From Pseudomonadota bacterium (lineage in GTDB: Bacteria > Pseudomonadota > Gammaproteobacteria > Steroidobacterales > Steroidobacteraceae): a DNA stretch of 64,000 nucleotides. The notes below the pieces were generated by a model. It ran no database searches and was not told where the DNA came from. It saw only the letters and a list, made by a program, of their open reading frames with translations. The DNA lies in contig JBBCGI010000001.1 in assembly GCA_037200975.1 (NCBI GenBank), positions 2,976,001 through 3,040,000 on the forward strand, written 5' to 3'. The translations under genes were made by a program, and so were the position numbers. Below, one piece after another: positions 17,908-27,098 of the stretch. Position 1 is the stretch's first letter. Each line of letters begins with the position of its first letter.

Positions 17908-18189
17908 ATGTCAGAAACCACCACCATCCGCCTTCCACCCAAGCTTCGCGCCCGTCTGCGTAGTATCGCGAAGGAGACCGACCGCTCCGTCCACAGCCTC
18001 ATCGTCGAAGCTGTTGAAAAGCACGCGGCATATGAAGAACAGATGCGCAGTCTCGTGAAAGAAGCTCTGGCGGCGGATGCGCAGATCGACCGCACGGGCG
18101 AGGTGTATCGCGCGGAAGACGTGCACGCCTGGGCCGAGCGCCTTGCGCAAGGAGTCGCGAGCCCGCGGCCGAAGCCGTGGCGCAAGTAG
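17908..18189 (+). CDS. Ribbon-helix-helix antitoxin (ParD/CopG-like)
   Basis: This 93-residue protein opens with T-T-I-R-L-P-P-x-L, the beta-strand plus helix pattern of ribbon-helix-helix DNA-binding proteins, followed by D-R-S-V-H-S-L-I-V-E-A-V. The charged C-terminal half would wrap the partner toxin. The frame is open further upstream, but the ATG at 17908 gives the standard domain start. The next gene overlaps by 13 bp and encodes a ParE-like toxin, so this is a type II antitoxin that probably also represses its own promoter. Confidence 0.88.
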   Translation: MSETTTIRLPPKLRARLRSIAKETDRSVHSLIVEAVEKHAAYEEQMRSLVKEALAADAQIDRTGEVYRAEDVHAWAERLAQGVASPRPKPWRK

Positions 18190-18470
18190 TTTATTCAGCG
18201 CACGCAGTCGAAAACATCGAGCGCGCGCTGCAACTTCTGCGGGAGAAGAATCCCGAGGTCGCCATCGCAAGCGCGGCAGTTATCCGCTCGGCGGTTGACA
18301 ACCTCGCGACCCATCCCTTGATCGGTCGACGAGTCGAAGGCGACCTTCGCGAGCTCGTCATTTCATACGGCGCGACCGGCTACATTGCGCTCTATCGCTT
18401 CGACATTCAGCGCGACCAGGTGCGTGTGCTGGCGCTGCGCCACCAGCGCGAGATCGGCTATCTACCTTGA
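18177..18470 (+). CDS. ParE/RelE-family toxin
   Basis: This 97-residue protein has the compact RelE/ParE layout: N-terminal strand V-V-Y-S-x-H-A, two helices including N-L-A-T-H-P-L-I-G-R, then strands R-E-L-V-I-S and Y-I-A-L-Y-R, and the closing V-L-A-L-R-H-Q-R-E. The N-L-x-x-x-P-x-x-G-R and late R-H-Q-R-E features are typical of ParE-type gyrase inhibitors, though the target cannot be read from sequence. The start overlaps the antitoxin gene, implying translational coupling. Confidence 0.88.
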   Translation: MAQVVYSAHAVENIERALQLLREKNPEVAIASAAVIRSAVDNLATHPLIGRRVEGDLRELVISYGATGYIALYRFDIQRDQVRVLALRHQREIGYLP

Positions 18471-18622
18471 TCGTATGACGGGCCGTCGCGTTATCACGTG
18501 CGGGAGAGCGTGAATCGATGGAAGCCCGGGGGAGCAGCCGAAGCTTGCGCGCGACAACCGGCATCAATTGAGAGTACATTCCTCGTCGCGCATCTCTAAT
18601 AACAACACGGGAGGATGGCGTC

Positions 18623-19111
18623 ATGGTTCTCGGACTTTCACTCGCGGCATTCACGCAGCTGCATACGATCATCAGCCTCATCGCCATCGTCACCGGTCTC
18701 ATCGCACTGGTCGCTTTTGCCCGCCGCACCTGGGCCGGCAGCATCATGCAAATCTTCGTGTGGACGACGGTCGCCACGACGCTCACCGGGTTCCTCTTTC
18801 CGTTCAACGGATTCACGCCGGCGATCGGTACGGGCATCGTCTCGTCGGTGGTGCTGGTCGTGTTGCTGTTCGCGCTCTACCAGTCAAAGCTGCGGGGCGG
18901 CGCGCGCACCGTGTTCGCGGTCACCGCGACCATCAGCCTGTACCTCAATTTGTTCGTGCTCGTCGTGCAGAGCTTCCTGAAGATCCCCGCGCTGCATGCG
19001 CTCGCGCCGCTGGGGAAGGAACCGCCGTTCGCGGCTGCGCAGGGCATCGTGCTGCTTGCTTCGATCGCGCTCGGCTATTTCTGTGTGAAGGCGGCGCGCC
19101 GCCACACTTGA
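18623..19111 (+). CDS. Small multi-pass membrane protein, unknown function
   Basis: This 162-residue protein has five hydrophobic helices near 11-33, 41-60, 66-87, 95-118 and 137-156 and short loops. GGGAGG eight bases before the ATG supports the start. No motif that would suggest a substrate is visible. It stands alone, convergent with the SDR gene. Confidence 0.8.
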   Translation: MVLGLSLAAFTQLHTIISLIAIVTGLIALVAFARRTWAGSIMQIFVWTTVATTLTGFLFPFNGFTPAIGTGIVSSVVLVVLLFALYQSKLRGGARTVFAVTATISLYLNLFVLVVQSFLKIPALHALAPLGKEPPFAAAQGIVLLASIALGYFCVKAARRHT

Positions 19112-19122
19112 GTTTTAGCTGC

Positions 19123-19950
19123 TCACCACGGCACTTCCTTCCCCGCCAGCGAATAGAACTTGCCGTTCTGCTCCGGCGTCAGCTGCTCGATGGCCAGCAC
19201 CATGGCATGCGCGACCTCCGCGGGCGTGCGAGTCGGCAACGTGATCGGCTTGCCCGCCTGCGCCATGTCCGAACGGATCGTGCGCTGCATGTCAGTATCC
19301 ACCGCGCCGGGTGAGAGAAGAACCGTGGTGACGCCGCGTTTTGCCCCGGGGTCCAGCGCGAACTCCCGCAGGCCCATGTTCAGCGCGGCCTTGCTCATGG
19401 CGTAGAAGTACGAGTTGGGATACCCGGCACTCGCCAGTGATTCCACCGAAGCGATCGAGCCATAGCCGCTGCTGATGCCGATGATCTTCCGCTGCTTGCT
19501 GGCCGCCACGTGGTCGAGGAACGCGGCCGAAATCCGCAGCGGTCCGTAAGTGTTCACACGCAGCACGCGGACGAATTCATCCTGATCGAGCTTGTCGAGG
19601 CGCTGGCCATCGGCCGTGCCGGCAATGCCCGCGTTGTTGACCAACGCATCGATGGGACGATCTTTCAGCTTCACCGCCAGCGCATCGATTTGCACCGTGT
19701 CGGTGACATCGAGCTTCTCCACGATGACTCGCGGATGCGCTTTCGCAAAGGCGTTGAGCTCAGTGGCCTTTGCCGGATCCCGGGCCGTGGCGATGACCTG
19801 CCAGCCGCGGCTCTCGAACTCCTGCACCAGCGCGAAACCGATCCCTCGGTCGGAACCGGTGATGAACGCGGTGCCGGGGTTGGGCGGCGATTCCGCGGCG
19901 AGCAATGCCGCGGGGGACAGCGCGATCAGCAGCAGAGTCCAGATCTTCAT
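19123..19950 (-). CDS. SDR-family oxidoreductase with N-terminal signal peptide
   Basis: This 275-residue protein has a hydrophobic signal-like N-terminus (about 1-19), unusual for a short-chain dehydrogenase and suggesting export or membrane association. The Rossmann motif is T-G-S-D-R-G-I-G, the N-N-A-G motif is present, and the catalytic set is Ser (I-G-I-S-S-G), Tyr and Lys in Y-A-M-S-K. It would oxidise or reduce a hydroxyl/carbonyl using NAD(P). The ATG at 19950 is preferred over a TTG at 19968. Confidence 0.88.
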   Translation of the reverse strand: MKIWTLLLIALSPAALLAAESPPNPGTAFITGSDRGIGFALVQEFESRGWQVIATARDPAKATELNAFAKAHPRVIVEKLDVTDTVQIDALAVKLKDRPIDALVNNAGIAGTADGQRLDKLDQDEFVRVLRVNTYGPLRISAAFLDHVAASKQRKIIGISSGYGSIASVESLASAGYPNSYFYAMSKAALNMGLREFALDPGAKRGVTTVLLSPGAVDTDMQRTIRSDMAQAGKPITLPTRTPAEVAHAMVLAIEQLTPEQNGKFYSLAGKEVPW

Positions 19951-20034
19951 TGGAGATTCCGGAAGCAAAGGGGTGTGAATTCAGTATGCCTGATGCCATT
20001 TGTGCGCGAGGCCAGAGCTGGTAAGTTGGCCGCC

Positions 20035-20490
20035 ATGAAAAACAAAGTGTTTTCAACCTGGTTGCTCGCCATCGCCTTCTGCCTGATGGGCTCAGCACAG
20101 GCTTCCCCGGCACCCGCAGATGAAGAGGCCGTGGCGCAGACGCTTCGCCTGATGTACGTCGCATTGACCAAAGAGGACACCGCCCAGCTACGAGCCGTCA
20201 CAACTTCGGACTTCTATGCGTTCGACGGGGGCGAGAAGATGACCGGCGATGAGCTCATGGCACTCATCAAGAGCTTGCATGCGGCTGGCAAGACTTTCGT
20301 CTGGACGGTCACGGAGGCCAAGGTGCGCATCGAAGGCGCGGTGGCGTGGATCACCTACCTCAATCGCGGCTCCGTGCAGGATCCCGCGGGGAAGAAGGAC
20401 GTGAGCTGGCTGGAGTCGGCCGTGCTGCTGAAGGAAGCCGGCACCTGGCGCATCCAGTTTTTTCACAGCACCCGGGTGCCCGCGCAGTGA
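20035..20490 (+). CDS. Secreted NTF2/SnoaL-like protein
   Basis: This 151-residue protein has a signal peptide (about 1-23). The remaining 125 residues follow the cone-shaped NTF2-like pattern of DUF4440/SnoaL proteins: an N-terminal helix pair, a strand with D-F-Y-A-F-D, and strands ending W-R-I-Q-F-F-H-S. These folds bind small ligands or act as enzymes, and the specific role is unknown. The start is the ATG at 20035; the open frame upstream is antisense to the SDR gene. Confidence 0.82.
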   Translation: MKNKVFSTWLLAIAFCLMGSAQASPAPADEEAVAQTLRLMYVALTKEDTAQLRAVTTSDFYAFDGGEKMTGDELMALIKSLHAAGKTFVWTVTEAKVRIEGAVAWITYLNRGSVQDPAGKKDVSWLESAVLLKEAGTWRIQFFHSTRVPAQ

Positions 20491-20529
20491 GTTCGGCGCC
20501 CCCCGACTGGCAAGAGCAGAGGCAAACAG

Positions 20530-21198
20530 ATGAAGAGCATCACCGCATTTCTCGTGGCCCTGGTAGTGGCCGCGCCCGTCGCTGCCCAGAGCATCATCCC
20601 GCGCGAAGGGCCTGCCACCGCCGACCGCGAGGGAAAGTTCTCGGGCGATCTTGCCCGCAAGACCATGGACCAATTCGCGGCGTGCGTGCTCGACCGTCGA
20701 CGCAAGCCGGTGCTCGAGGCGCTGGCGATGCCGGCCGACTCGCCGGAGCAGTACAAGCTATTCGGCTACCTCGCGAAAACCGAATGCATCGCGTCCGCCG
20801 AGCTGCACTTCAACGGGCCGGCATTCCGCGGCAGCCTGTACAAAGCGTTGGTGCGTAAACAGTTCGGCAGGAAAGATGTTTTCCCGGCTACGGCGCCCGG
20901 CGCCAGCCCCCAAACTACTCCGGAGGAAAATAGCGCGAGGTTCCCCGGCGAAACCGGGCTTCTGAAGTTCGCGAGCTGCGTCATCCACAAAGATCCGACG
21001 AACGCGCGCGTCGCGATCCTCTCCACCGCGGGGTCCCCGAATGAGGACGACGCGATGGCTGCGCTCGCGAACGTGTATGGACAATGCCTGTATGAAGACA
21101 ACACGCTCCGCTTCTCCAAGGGCAGGCTGCTCGGGTTGCTTGCCGAGGCTTACTACCGCGACGCGAGCGCGTCGGTGGAGCCTTCGGCCGCCAAGTGA
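20530..21198 (+). CDS. Secreted protein with two tandem Cys-containing repeats
   Basis: This 222-residue protein has a signal peptide (about 1-19). The mature protein has two related helical units. The first begins F-A-A-C-V-L and later has a T-E-C-I; the second begins F-A-S-C-V-I and later has G-Q-C-L-Y. Each unit has two Cys residues and ends in a G-x-L-x-x-L-x-x-x-x-Y/F pattern, so an internal duplication is likely. The function is not recognised. It lies 39 bp after the NTF2-like gene and may share its transcript. Confidence 0.8.
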   Translation: MKSITAFLVALVVAAPVAAQSIIPREGPATADREGKFSGDLARKTMDQFAACVLDRRRKPVLEALAMPADSPEQYKLFGYLAKTECIASAELHFNGPAFRGSLYKALVRKQFGRKDVFPATAPGASPQTTPEENSARFPGETGLLKFASCVIHKDPTNARVAILSTAGSPNEDDAMAALANVYGQCLYEDNTLRFSKGRLLGLLAEAYYRDASASVEPSAAK

Positions 21199-21319
21199 CA
21201 TTCCGGAAGTTTGTCACTCGGGCCCGAAGTTGCCGGTGGACTGCATTCAGCCAGGTGGATTCTAGCGGGCGCGCGGGCCGGCGCTGAGATTGCGCTGAGC
21301 GAGATACACTGCCGCCCTC

Positions 21320-22789
21320 ATGCGGCTCGGTCTCCAAAACACTTATTCCGTACTACCTTCGCGGTTCTACGCGCGGGTCGCGCCTGCGCCTGTGAAGGAT
21401 CCACGACTAGTCGTATTCAACTCCCGTCTGGCTGAAGAGCTCGACTTCGATCCAGCCGTCCTCGAGCGCGAAGGCGCAACATTGTTTTCAGGCAATCAAA
21501 CGCCCGATGATGCCGATCCAATCGCTTTGGCCTACGCGGGTCATCAGTTCGGCGGCTTCGTGCCGCAACTCGGTGATGGTCGCGCCATTCTGCTCGGAGA
21601 GCGGGTGGGGCGCGACGGCGTGCGGCGCGACATCCAGCTCAAGGGCTCGGGACGGACGCCGTTCTCGCGCAATGGCGATGGACGCGCAGCGCTCGGGCCC
21701 ATGCTGCGGGAATACCTCGTCAGCGAAGCGATGCATGCGCTCGGCGTTCCAACCACGCGCTCTCTGGCGGTAGTCACGACCGGCGAGCAAGTTGTCCGCG
21801 AAGGTCTTCTGCCAGGCGCCGTGCTGACGCGTGTGGCTGCCAGTCACATTCGTGTCGGCACCTTTGAGTACTTCGCGGCTCGCAACGATCACGATGCGGT
21901 CAGTCAGCTGCTCGACTACGTCATCACACGGCACTACAGCCAAGCGCGCGGCACCGACGTTCCCGCGCTGGCGGTGCTCGAAGCCGTCGCGCAGCGCCAA
22001 GCCGCGCTCATTACGGATTGGATGAGTGTGGGCTTCATCCATGGCGTCATGAACACGGACAACGTGGCCATCTCGGGTGAGACGATCGACTACGGACCGT
22101 GCGCATTCATGGATAACTACGACACGAACACAGTCTTCAGCTCCATCGACCGTGCCGGCCGGTATGTGTATGGCAATCAGCCCGCCATTGCGCAATGGAA
22201 TCTCGCGCGGTTCGCCGAAACGCTGCTACCACTGATCGATTCGGACACCGGGAAAGCAGTCGAGATCGCGACAGCGGTCATCAAGGACTTCATGCCGGTG
22301 TTCGATGCCCGGCTCCTGACACGCATGCGGCGCAAGATCGGCTTGGCTGGCGAACAGGAAGGCGATGTCGATCTCATCAGAACTCTGCTTGCAGCGATGC
22401 AATCGGCCGATGCCGATTTCACCCTGACGTTTCGCCGCCTCGCGCGGTGTGCGGACGAGCCGGCCAACGACGCCTCACTACTCGAGCTGTTCGCATCCTC
22501 CTCTGACATCGCGGACTGGCTGCGGCGCTGGCGAGAGCGCCTCGCAAGCGAGCCGCAGAAAGCCGCGGAGCGCGCCGCGAACATGCGCCGCGTGAATCCC
22601 GCATTCATTCCGCGCAACCACCGGGTGGAGGCGGTGCTCGAAGCAGCCTCCACGCACGGGGATTTCGGGCCGTTTCTTAAGCTTCTGAACATCCTCGAAC
22701 ATCCTTACGACGATCAGCCTGGCTGCGCTGAGTTCGAGCAGCCGCCAGCGCCGGCCGAACGCGTGCTTCGGACGTACTGCGGCACTTGA
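21320..22789 (+). CDS. selO: SelO/YdiU protein adenylyltransferase
   Basis: This 489-residue pseudokinase-fold enzyme transfers AMP from ATP to Ser, Thr or Tyr of target proteins, linked in E. coli to oxidative stress. Diagnostic blocks are A-Y-A-G-H-Q-F-G-G-F, the Q-L-G-D-G-R-A glycine loop, Q-L-K-G-S-G-R-T-P-F-S-R, the V-M-N-T-D-N active-site loop and the D-Y-G-P-C-A-F-M-D metal motif. The C-terminus keeps a Cys three residues from the end, as in the family. Length is normal. No operon partner is apparent. Confidence 0.96.
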   Translation: MRLGLQNTYSVLPSRFYARVAPAPVKDPRLVVFNSRLAEELDFDPAVLEREGATLFSGNQTPDDADPIALAYAGHQFGGFVPQLGDGRAILLGERVGRDGVRRDIQLKGSGRTPFSRNGDGRAALGPMLREYLVSEAMHALGVPTTRSLAVVTTGEQVVREGLLPGAVLTRVAASHIRVGTFEYFAARNDHDAVSQLLDYVITRHYSQARGTDVPALAVLEAVAQRQAALITDWMSVGFIHGVMNTDNVAISGETIDYGPCAFMDNYDTNTVFSSIDRAGRYVYGNQPAIAQWNLARFAETLLPLIDSDTGKAVEIATAVIKDFMPVFDARLLTRMRRKIGLAGEQEGDVDLIRTLLAAMQSADADFTLTFRRLARCADEPANDASLLELFASSSDIADWLRRWRERLASEPQKAAERAANMRRVNPAFIPRNHRVEAVLEAASTHGDFGPFLKLLNILEHPYDDQPGCAEFEQPPAPAERVLRTYCGT

Positions 22790-22803
22790 GTGCGGATTGG
22801 CGC

Positions 22804-22953
22804 TCAGGTCAGGCCCACGAGAGTGCTCGTGAGCTCATCTGGCTTGTCGATCATGATGTCGTGCCCGCAATCGACGACCCAGGTTTTCGACGACGGGTCA
22901 CTTCGAATCTTTTCGAGGGTCAGCCGTTCTGCATTGCCTGCGCTCACCGATCG
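22804..22953 (-). pseudogene. Alpha/beta hydrolase C-terminal remnant
   Basis: A minus-strand frame of about 49 codons ends at 22804-22806. It reads like the tail of an alpha/beta hydrolase: W-V-V-D-C-G-H-D-I-M-I-D-K-P-D-E-L. This is the strand, catalytic His and last helix of that fold. The frame lacks the rest of the enzyme and abuts the stop codon of the dienelactone hydrolase gene at 22954. The upstream part was probably lost in a deletion. Confidence 0.7.
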
Positions 22954-23787
22954 CTACGCCAGCGCCTTCTTGAACAGCTCCAGCTTGCGTGCCCACCCTC
23001 GCTCGGCCGCTTCCGCATTGTAATTCTGCGAATCCGGCGGCATCCAGCCGTGATTCGCGCCCTTGTACACCTCGATCTCCGCCGACACCTTCGCATCGTC
23101 GAACGCCTTGCGCAGGATGTCCTTCGACGTCGGGTCTTTCTGATCGTCGTTGTCCGCGATGGCGATCAGCATGCTGGCTTTCATCTTCGGGATCAGGAGG
23201 TGAGGGCTGTCCTCGTTAGTCGTGGTCAATCCACCGCCGTGGAAGGAACAGCCGGCGCCGATGCGTTTCGGCAGCGTGGCCGCAGTTCTCATCACGATGG
23301 GTCCGCCCATGCAGTATCCCGTGGTGCCGATCTTGCGGTGTCTATCTACTGCCTTCTGCGCATCCAGCCAGGTCACGAAGGCCTGCGCATCGGACACATG
23401 TGTGGTGGCACTGAGCGTGCGCGCGTAGCTGAACGCGTCCTCACGACTGGCAGGTGTTCCTTTGATGGAACGATAGAAGGGGTTGACCGTGAGTACGGCA
23501 TAGCCAGATTCCGCCAGGCGTTTGCCCATGGCGCGGAATGCGGGGCGCAAACCGAAGATGTCCGGCCACACCAGCACGGCGGCAGTGGCCTTGGCGGGAT
23601 GCACGAAGTGCGCATCGCAGGTGCCGTCGGGAGTCTTGATCTCCACTTCGGACTCGGAGACTTCTGCGGCCGATGCGATCGGGGGCAGCATCGTGGCCAG
23701 CGCCGCGCCTAACCCTAAGGCGCCGAACTGGCGGCGCGAAAGTTCGTTGCCGCGAAGGATATCGTCATTCGAATCGCGCTCACACAT
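22954..23787 (-). CDS. Tat-exported dienelactone hydrolase family protein
   Basis: This 277-residue protein has a twin-arginine signal (S-R-R-Q-F-G followed by a hydrophobic stretch to about residue 41). The hydrolase domain has the Cys nucleophile of the family in G-Y-C-M-G-G, an Asp in A-D-N-D-D and a His in G-A-N-H-G-W. It would cleave esters or lactones in the periplasm. The ATG at 23787 is chosen because it places the Tat motif at a normal distance; the frame is open further upstream over the neighbouring gene. Confidence 0.88.
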   Translation of the reverse strand: MCERDSNDDILRGNELSRRQFGALGLGAALATMLPPIASAAEVSESEVEIKTPDGTCDAHFVHPAKATAAVLVWPDIFGLRPAFRAMGKRLAESGYAVLTVNPFYRSIKGTPASREDAFSYARTLSATTHVSDAQAFVTWLDAQKAVDRHRKIGTTGYCMGGPIVMRTAATLPKRIGAGCSFHGGGLTTTNEDSPHLLIPKMKASMLIAIADNDDQKDPTSKDILRKAFDDAKVSAEIEVYKGANHGWMPPDSQNYNAEAAERGWARKLELFKKALA

Positions 23788-23863
23788 GACAGACCCCGGG
23801 GAAAGAGAAGTGGTGAGGATGAATTCTAGCGGGCCCGCAGTTGGTGATGGGTACACTTGTGGC

Positions 23864-25045
23864 ATGCGTATCACCGAACTGGGACCCAAGCGGTTGGCTG
23901 TCACCTTGCTCGTGGCGATCTGCCTCATGTCACCTGCCGGCTGCGGCGGTGGCGGTGGGGATAGCGCCGCCGCGCCGTCCAATCCGGCGCCCGCGCCTGC
24001 AGCCGCGGATCCGTTGTACCTGGAGTGCATGTCCACCGTGCCCATTGATGCCCACAACGTGGACCAGCCGGTCATCACGTTGTTAGGCGACAAGGTCGTC
24101 AGTCACCCCTTGGGAACCCAGTACATGGACGCAGGTGCCTACGCACTCGATCCGCGCGCGGGCGATATCAGCAACCAGATTCAGGTCAGCGGATTGACCG
24201 GTGTCAACACGAACGTCGTGGGTGACTACCTCGTCCGCTACAACGTGAAGAACGGTGCACAACTGCCGGCCGCCGAAGTCGTGCGGATGGTTCGGGTCAC
24301 TGACGGAGCGTTCAGAAAAACAACCGCCAGGGACATCGGCACCACCAGCGGGCACATGGGCTACTACGAACACCTGCCCGTGAACTACAGCGCCGATCCG
24401 AATCAGAAGTTCCCGCTGATCATCTATCAACATGGCTGGTTCAACGCCCGATTTCTGAATTCTTCGACCGTGCAGGCGCCACTGTCGATTCTCACGGGCG
24501 GCAATCTGGTGAAGATCATCAATGACGGCCGTTGGAATGATTCCCAGCCTTTCATCGTTCTTTCGCCGCAGCGCTGCTTGGACCCGCTGAGATTCACCGA
24601 GACGGCCGCGCAAACCAAGCGATTCATCGACTACGCGATCAACACCTACAAGGTCGACACCTCGCGCATTTACATGGGCGGACACAGTCAGGGGTCTGGA
24701 AACACCTGGGACTATGTCGTCAACTATCCGCAGCAGCTCGCGGCCATATTCCCGATCTCAGGAGGTTATGGGTCTTCCGTGGGCTGCACACTCGGACAGA
24801 CACCATCATGGGCCTTCATCGGCAAGCTCGATGCCACCGTTCCCTACATGGATCAGGTCAACACCGTGGCCTCGATCAACGCCTGCAGTCCGCCGGTACG
24901 GGCCAAGGTCACGGTGCTGGATGGCATCGGCCACAACGATGTCGAACTACCGATTCTCGGTCTGACAGGTAGCGCTCAGGGGTTGCCTCAATACGATCGC
25001 TATGACCAGAGCATCTACAGCTGGCTACTGCAGTACAGCCGCTAG
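23864..25045 (+). CDS. Esterase lipoprotein with DUF5011-like domain
   Basis: In this 393-residue protein a lipobox S-P-A-G-C sits near residue 27 and is followed by Gly/Ala/Pro linkers. Residues about 70-145 resemble the DUF5011 bacterial immunoglobulin-like fold (a G-x-x-Y-x-D-x-G-A strand and a V-G-D-Y-L-V-R-Y strand). The C-terminal half is an alpha/beta hydrolase of the PHB-depolymerase/acetylxylan-esterase type: oxyanion region I-Y-Q-H-G-W, nucleophile G-G-H-S-Q-G-S, Asp in K-L-D-A-T-V-P and His in G-I-G-H-N-D. It is surface-anchored and likely to attack a polymer or ester. The open frame before 23864 runs antisense to the previous gene and is not used. Confidence 0.87.
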   Translation: MRITELGPKRLAVTLLVAICLMSPAGCGGGGGDSAAAPSNPAPAPAAADPLYLECMSTVPIDAHNVDQPVITLLGDKVVSHPLGTQYMDAGAYALDPRAGDISNQIQVSGLTGVNTNVVGDYLVRYNVKNGAQLPAAEVVRMVRVTDGAFRKTTARDIGTTSGHMGYYEHLPVNYSADPNQKFPLIIYQHGWFNARFLNSSTVQAPLSILTGGNLVKIINDGRWNDSQPFIVLSPQRCLDPLRFTETAAQTKRFIDYAINTYKVDTSRIYMGGHSQGSGNTWDYVVNYPQQLAAIFPISGGYGSSVGCTLGQTPSWAFIGKLDATVPYMDQVNTVASINACSPPVRAKVTVLDGIGHNDVELPILGLTGSAQGLPQYDRYDQSIYSWLLQYSR

Positions 25046-25091
25046 AGCGAGGGTGGCCCTGTAGTCGCTGCGGATGAGAACATCCGTGAAG

Positions 25092-25988
25092 ATGAGTAAA
25101 CCAACTATTGCATTGGTCACCGCGGTAGCCGCGCGTGATCTTGACGAAGACCTGCCCCCGCTGGAATCCGCGCTGCGCAACGCCGGCGCGGACGTGACGA
25201 TTGCGGAGTGGGACCGGCCGCACGACTGGAGCCGGTTCGACATCGCGTTGCTGCGTTCGACATGGGACTACCCGGATCGGCTGACGGATTTCCTCGGGTG
25301 GACGGAAGAAGTTAGCCGGAAGACGGTGCTGCTCAACCCGCTGCCGCTCGTGAAGTGGAGCTCGGACAAGCACTACCTGAACGACCTCGCGAAAAAGGAG
25401 GTGCCAACGGTGCCGACGAAGTTCATCGAGCCGGGTGAGCGAGCGGACCTGCGAATCGCGGAGCTGTTGAGCCAGTTCGAAACCCAGGAGTTCGTCATCA
25501 AGCCGGCGATCGGCGCGGGCTCTCGCGATGCACAGCGGTTTGGGCGCGAAGAGAAGGCCGATGCAGCCCGGCACGCCCTGCGAATGTTGAACGAGAACCG
25601 AAGTGTGCTGCTGCAGCCGTACTTGAGCAGGGTGGATGAGCATGGCGAAACGGCGCTCATCTACTTCGAGGGCGAATTCAGCCACGCGATCCGGAAGGGC
25701 CCGCTCCTGAAGCGAAAGGAAGGCCCGACGACCGAACTGTTCGCGAAGGAGACGATCACGGCACGAACGCCGGACGCGGCAGAGCGAAGCGTGGGCGCCC
25801 GGGCGCTACGAGCAGTGCCCCTCGATGTTCCTCTCTATGCGCGGGTTGACCTGATACGAGATCAGGCCGGCGAGCCGGTCGTGCTCGAGCTGGAGTTGAT
25901 CGAGCCGAGCTTGTTTTTTCCGTTCGCCGCCGGGAGCGTGGAGCGGTTCGCGGCGGCGGTGGGAAGGAGAATGAAAGCTGGAAGTTGA
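25092..25988 (+). CDS. ATP-grasp domain protein (RimK/glutathione-synthetase-like)
   Basis: This protein of about 298 residues has an N-terminal pre-ATP-grasp domain (A-L-V-T-A, then L-R-S-T-W-D-Y), an ATP-binding lysine strand E-F-V-I-K-P-A-I-G-A-G-S and a C-terminal metal-binding strand V-V-L-E-L-E-L-I-E-P-S. Family members join a carboxylate to an amine through an acyl phosphate. The substrate cannot be read from the sequence. The start is uncertain between ATG 25074 and ATG 25092; the second fits the domain start. Confidence 0.85.
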   Translation: MSKPTIALVTAVAARDLDEDLPPLESALRNAGADVTIAEWDRPHDWSRFDIALLRSTWDYPDRLTDFLGWTEEVSRKTVLLNPLPLVKWSSDKHYLNDLAKKEVPTVPTKFIEPGERADLRIAELLSQFETQEFVIKPAIGAGSRDAQRFGREEKADAARHALRMLNENRSVLLQPYLSRVDEHGETALIYFEGEFSHAIRKGPLLKRKEGPTTELFAKETITARTPDAAERSVGARALRAVPLDVPLYARVDLIRDQAGEPVVLELELIEPSLFFPFAAGSVERFAAAVGRRMKAGS

Positions 25989-26102
25989 CGCCACTGCGAC
26001 AGCTGTACCTTTGCCTTGCGGGCGGGGGGATACGTGGCTTTCAAGGCGCGATCCGCGATCGTGGTACACCTGTTGAGGTCCCGACCTCCTGGAGCACAAC
26101 TT

Positions 26103-26990
26103 TTGAAAAGCATCGCGGCGCTCTTGCTCACCTCGTTGGCCGCGGCCGCACATGCGGCACCTCCCGCTCCCACGAAGATCCACGTCAACGGCGTCGACCT
26201 GCATTACATCAGTGCCGGTACCGGCGAACCCGTGATCCTGCTGCACGGTGGCCAGGGGGATTACCGCTCCTGGGAGCCGCAGATGGCCGAGCTCTCGCGC
26301 TACTACCACGTCATCTCGTACAGCCGCCGCTTCAACTTTCCGAACCAGAATCCACAAACCGCGACTGATCATTCCGCGAAGACCGAAGCGGCAGACCTGT
26401 ACGCGTTCATCAAGGCCTTGCGACTCAAACGCGTCAATCTCATTGGCACCTCCATGGGCGCGGCGACGGCCTTGACGTTCGCCATCGACAATCCGCGCAT
26501 GGTGCGCAGGTTGATCATTGCCGAACCGCCCATTCTTGCGATGGCGAAGCGATTTCCCGAAGGCGACGCGCTGTATCAGGATTTCATGACACGAATCCAG
26601 AACCCGGCGAGCGCGGCGTTCGCTGCAGGTGATGAGGAGGGCGCGATGCGATTCTTCGTCGACGGTTTCGCGACGCCGGGGCGCTTCGACGCGCTGCCGC
26701 CCGAAGCGCGGCTCGGCGTCATGCAGAATGCCGGCTTCTTCAAGATGATGGCGCGCAGCCAGGATCCCTATCCGGACATCCCGCGCGCGAGTCTCCGCCG
26801 GCTCAGCATGCCGGTGCTCGTGATCACGGGCGAGAAGACCATCGCCATCCACCGGCGCATCGACGAAGAGTTGTCGCGACGCATCCCTCGAGCCCGATCG
26901 GCCACGATTCCGGCGGCCGGGCATGGGTCGCCGCGCGAGAATCCACAAGCATTCACCGAGGTGGTGGATAACTTTCTGACGTCGAGCTGA
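26103..26990 (+). CDS. Secreted alpha/beta hydrolase
   Basis: This 295-residue protein has a signal peptide to about residue 20 (from the TTG). The hydrolase fold has oxyanion motif L-L-H-G-G, nucleophile elbow G-T-S-M-G-A, an Asp/Glu region at I-T-G-E-K-T and a His in A-A-G-H-G-S. The TTG at 26103 is preferred because GGAG lies 8 bases upstream and gives a clean signal peptide. An ATG at 26016 in the same frame would add 29 unlikely residues. Confidence 0.85.
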   Translation: MKSIAALLLTSLAAAAHAAPPAPTKIHVNGVDLHYISAGTGEPVILLHGGQGDYRSWEPQMAELSRYYHVISYSRRFNFPNQNPQTATDHSAKTEAADLYAFIKALRLKRVNLIGTSMGAATALTFAIDNPRMVRRLIIAEPPILAMAKRFPEGDALYQDFMTRIQNPASAAFAAGDEEGAMRFFVDGFATPGRFDALPPEARLGVMQNAGFFKMMARSQDPYPDIPRASLRRLSMPVLVITGEKTIAIHRRIDEELSRRIPRARSATIPAAGHGSPRENPQAFTEVVDNFLTSS

Positions 26991-27098
26991 CAAAAAGATC
27001 CGGGCGTTCAGAGTTTTGTAGATAGAGGCCGGCGGCGGGCATCACGCGAGCTCGAGCTGGATGTCATCCCGCGCCGGTTCCCGCTAGACTGCCGCGGC

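Noticed and set aside
12038-18470. A full phage-defence island around the STAND ATPase and toxin-antitoxin pair
   Set aside because: No integrase, nuclease, methyltransferase or known defence gene is nearby, and the genes between are ordinary secreted proteins. Only the STAND protein is kept as a candidate.
22786-23712. 308-codon open frame on the plus strand
   Set aside because: It is antisense to the dienelactone hydrolase gene and the hydrolase remnant, with no recognisable domain.
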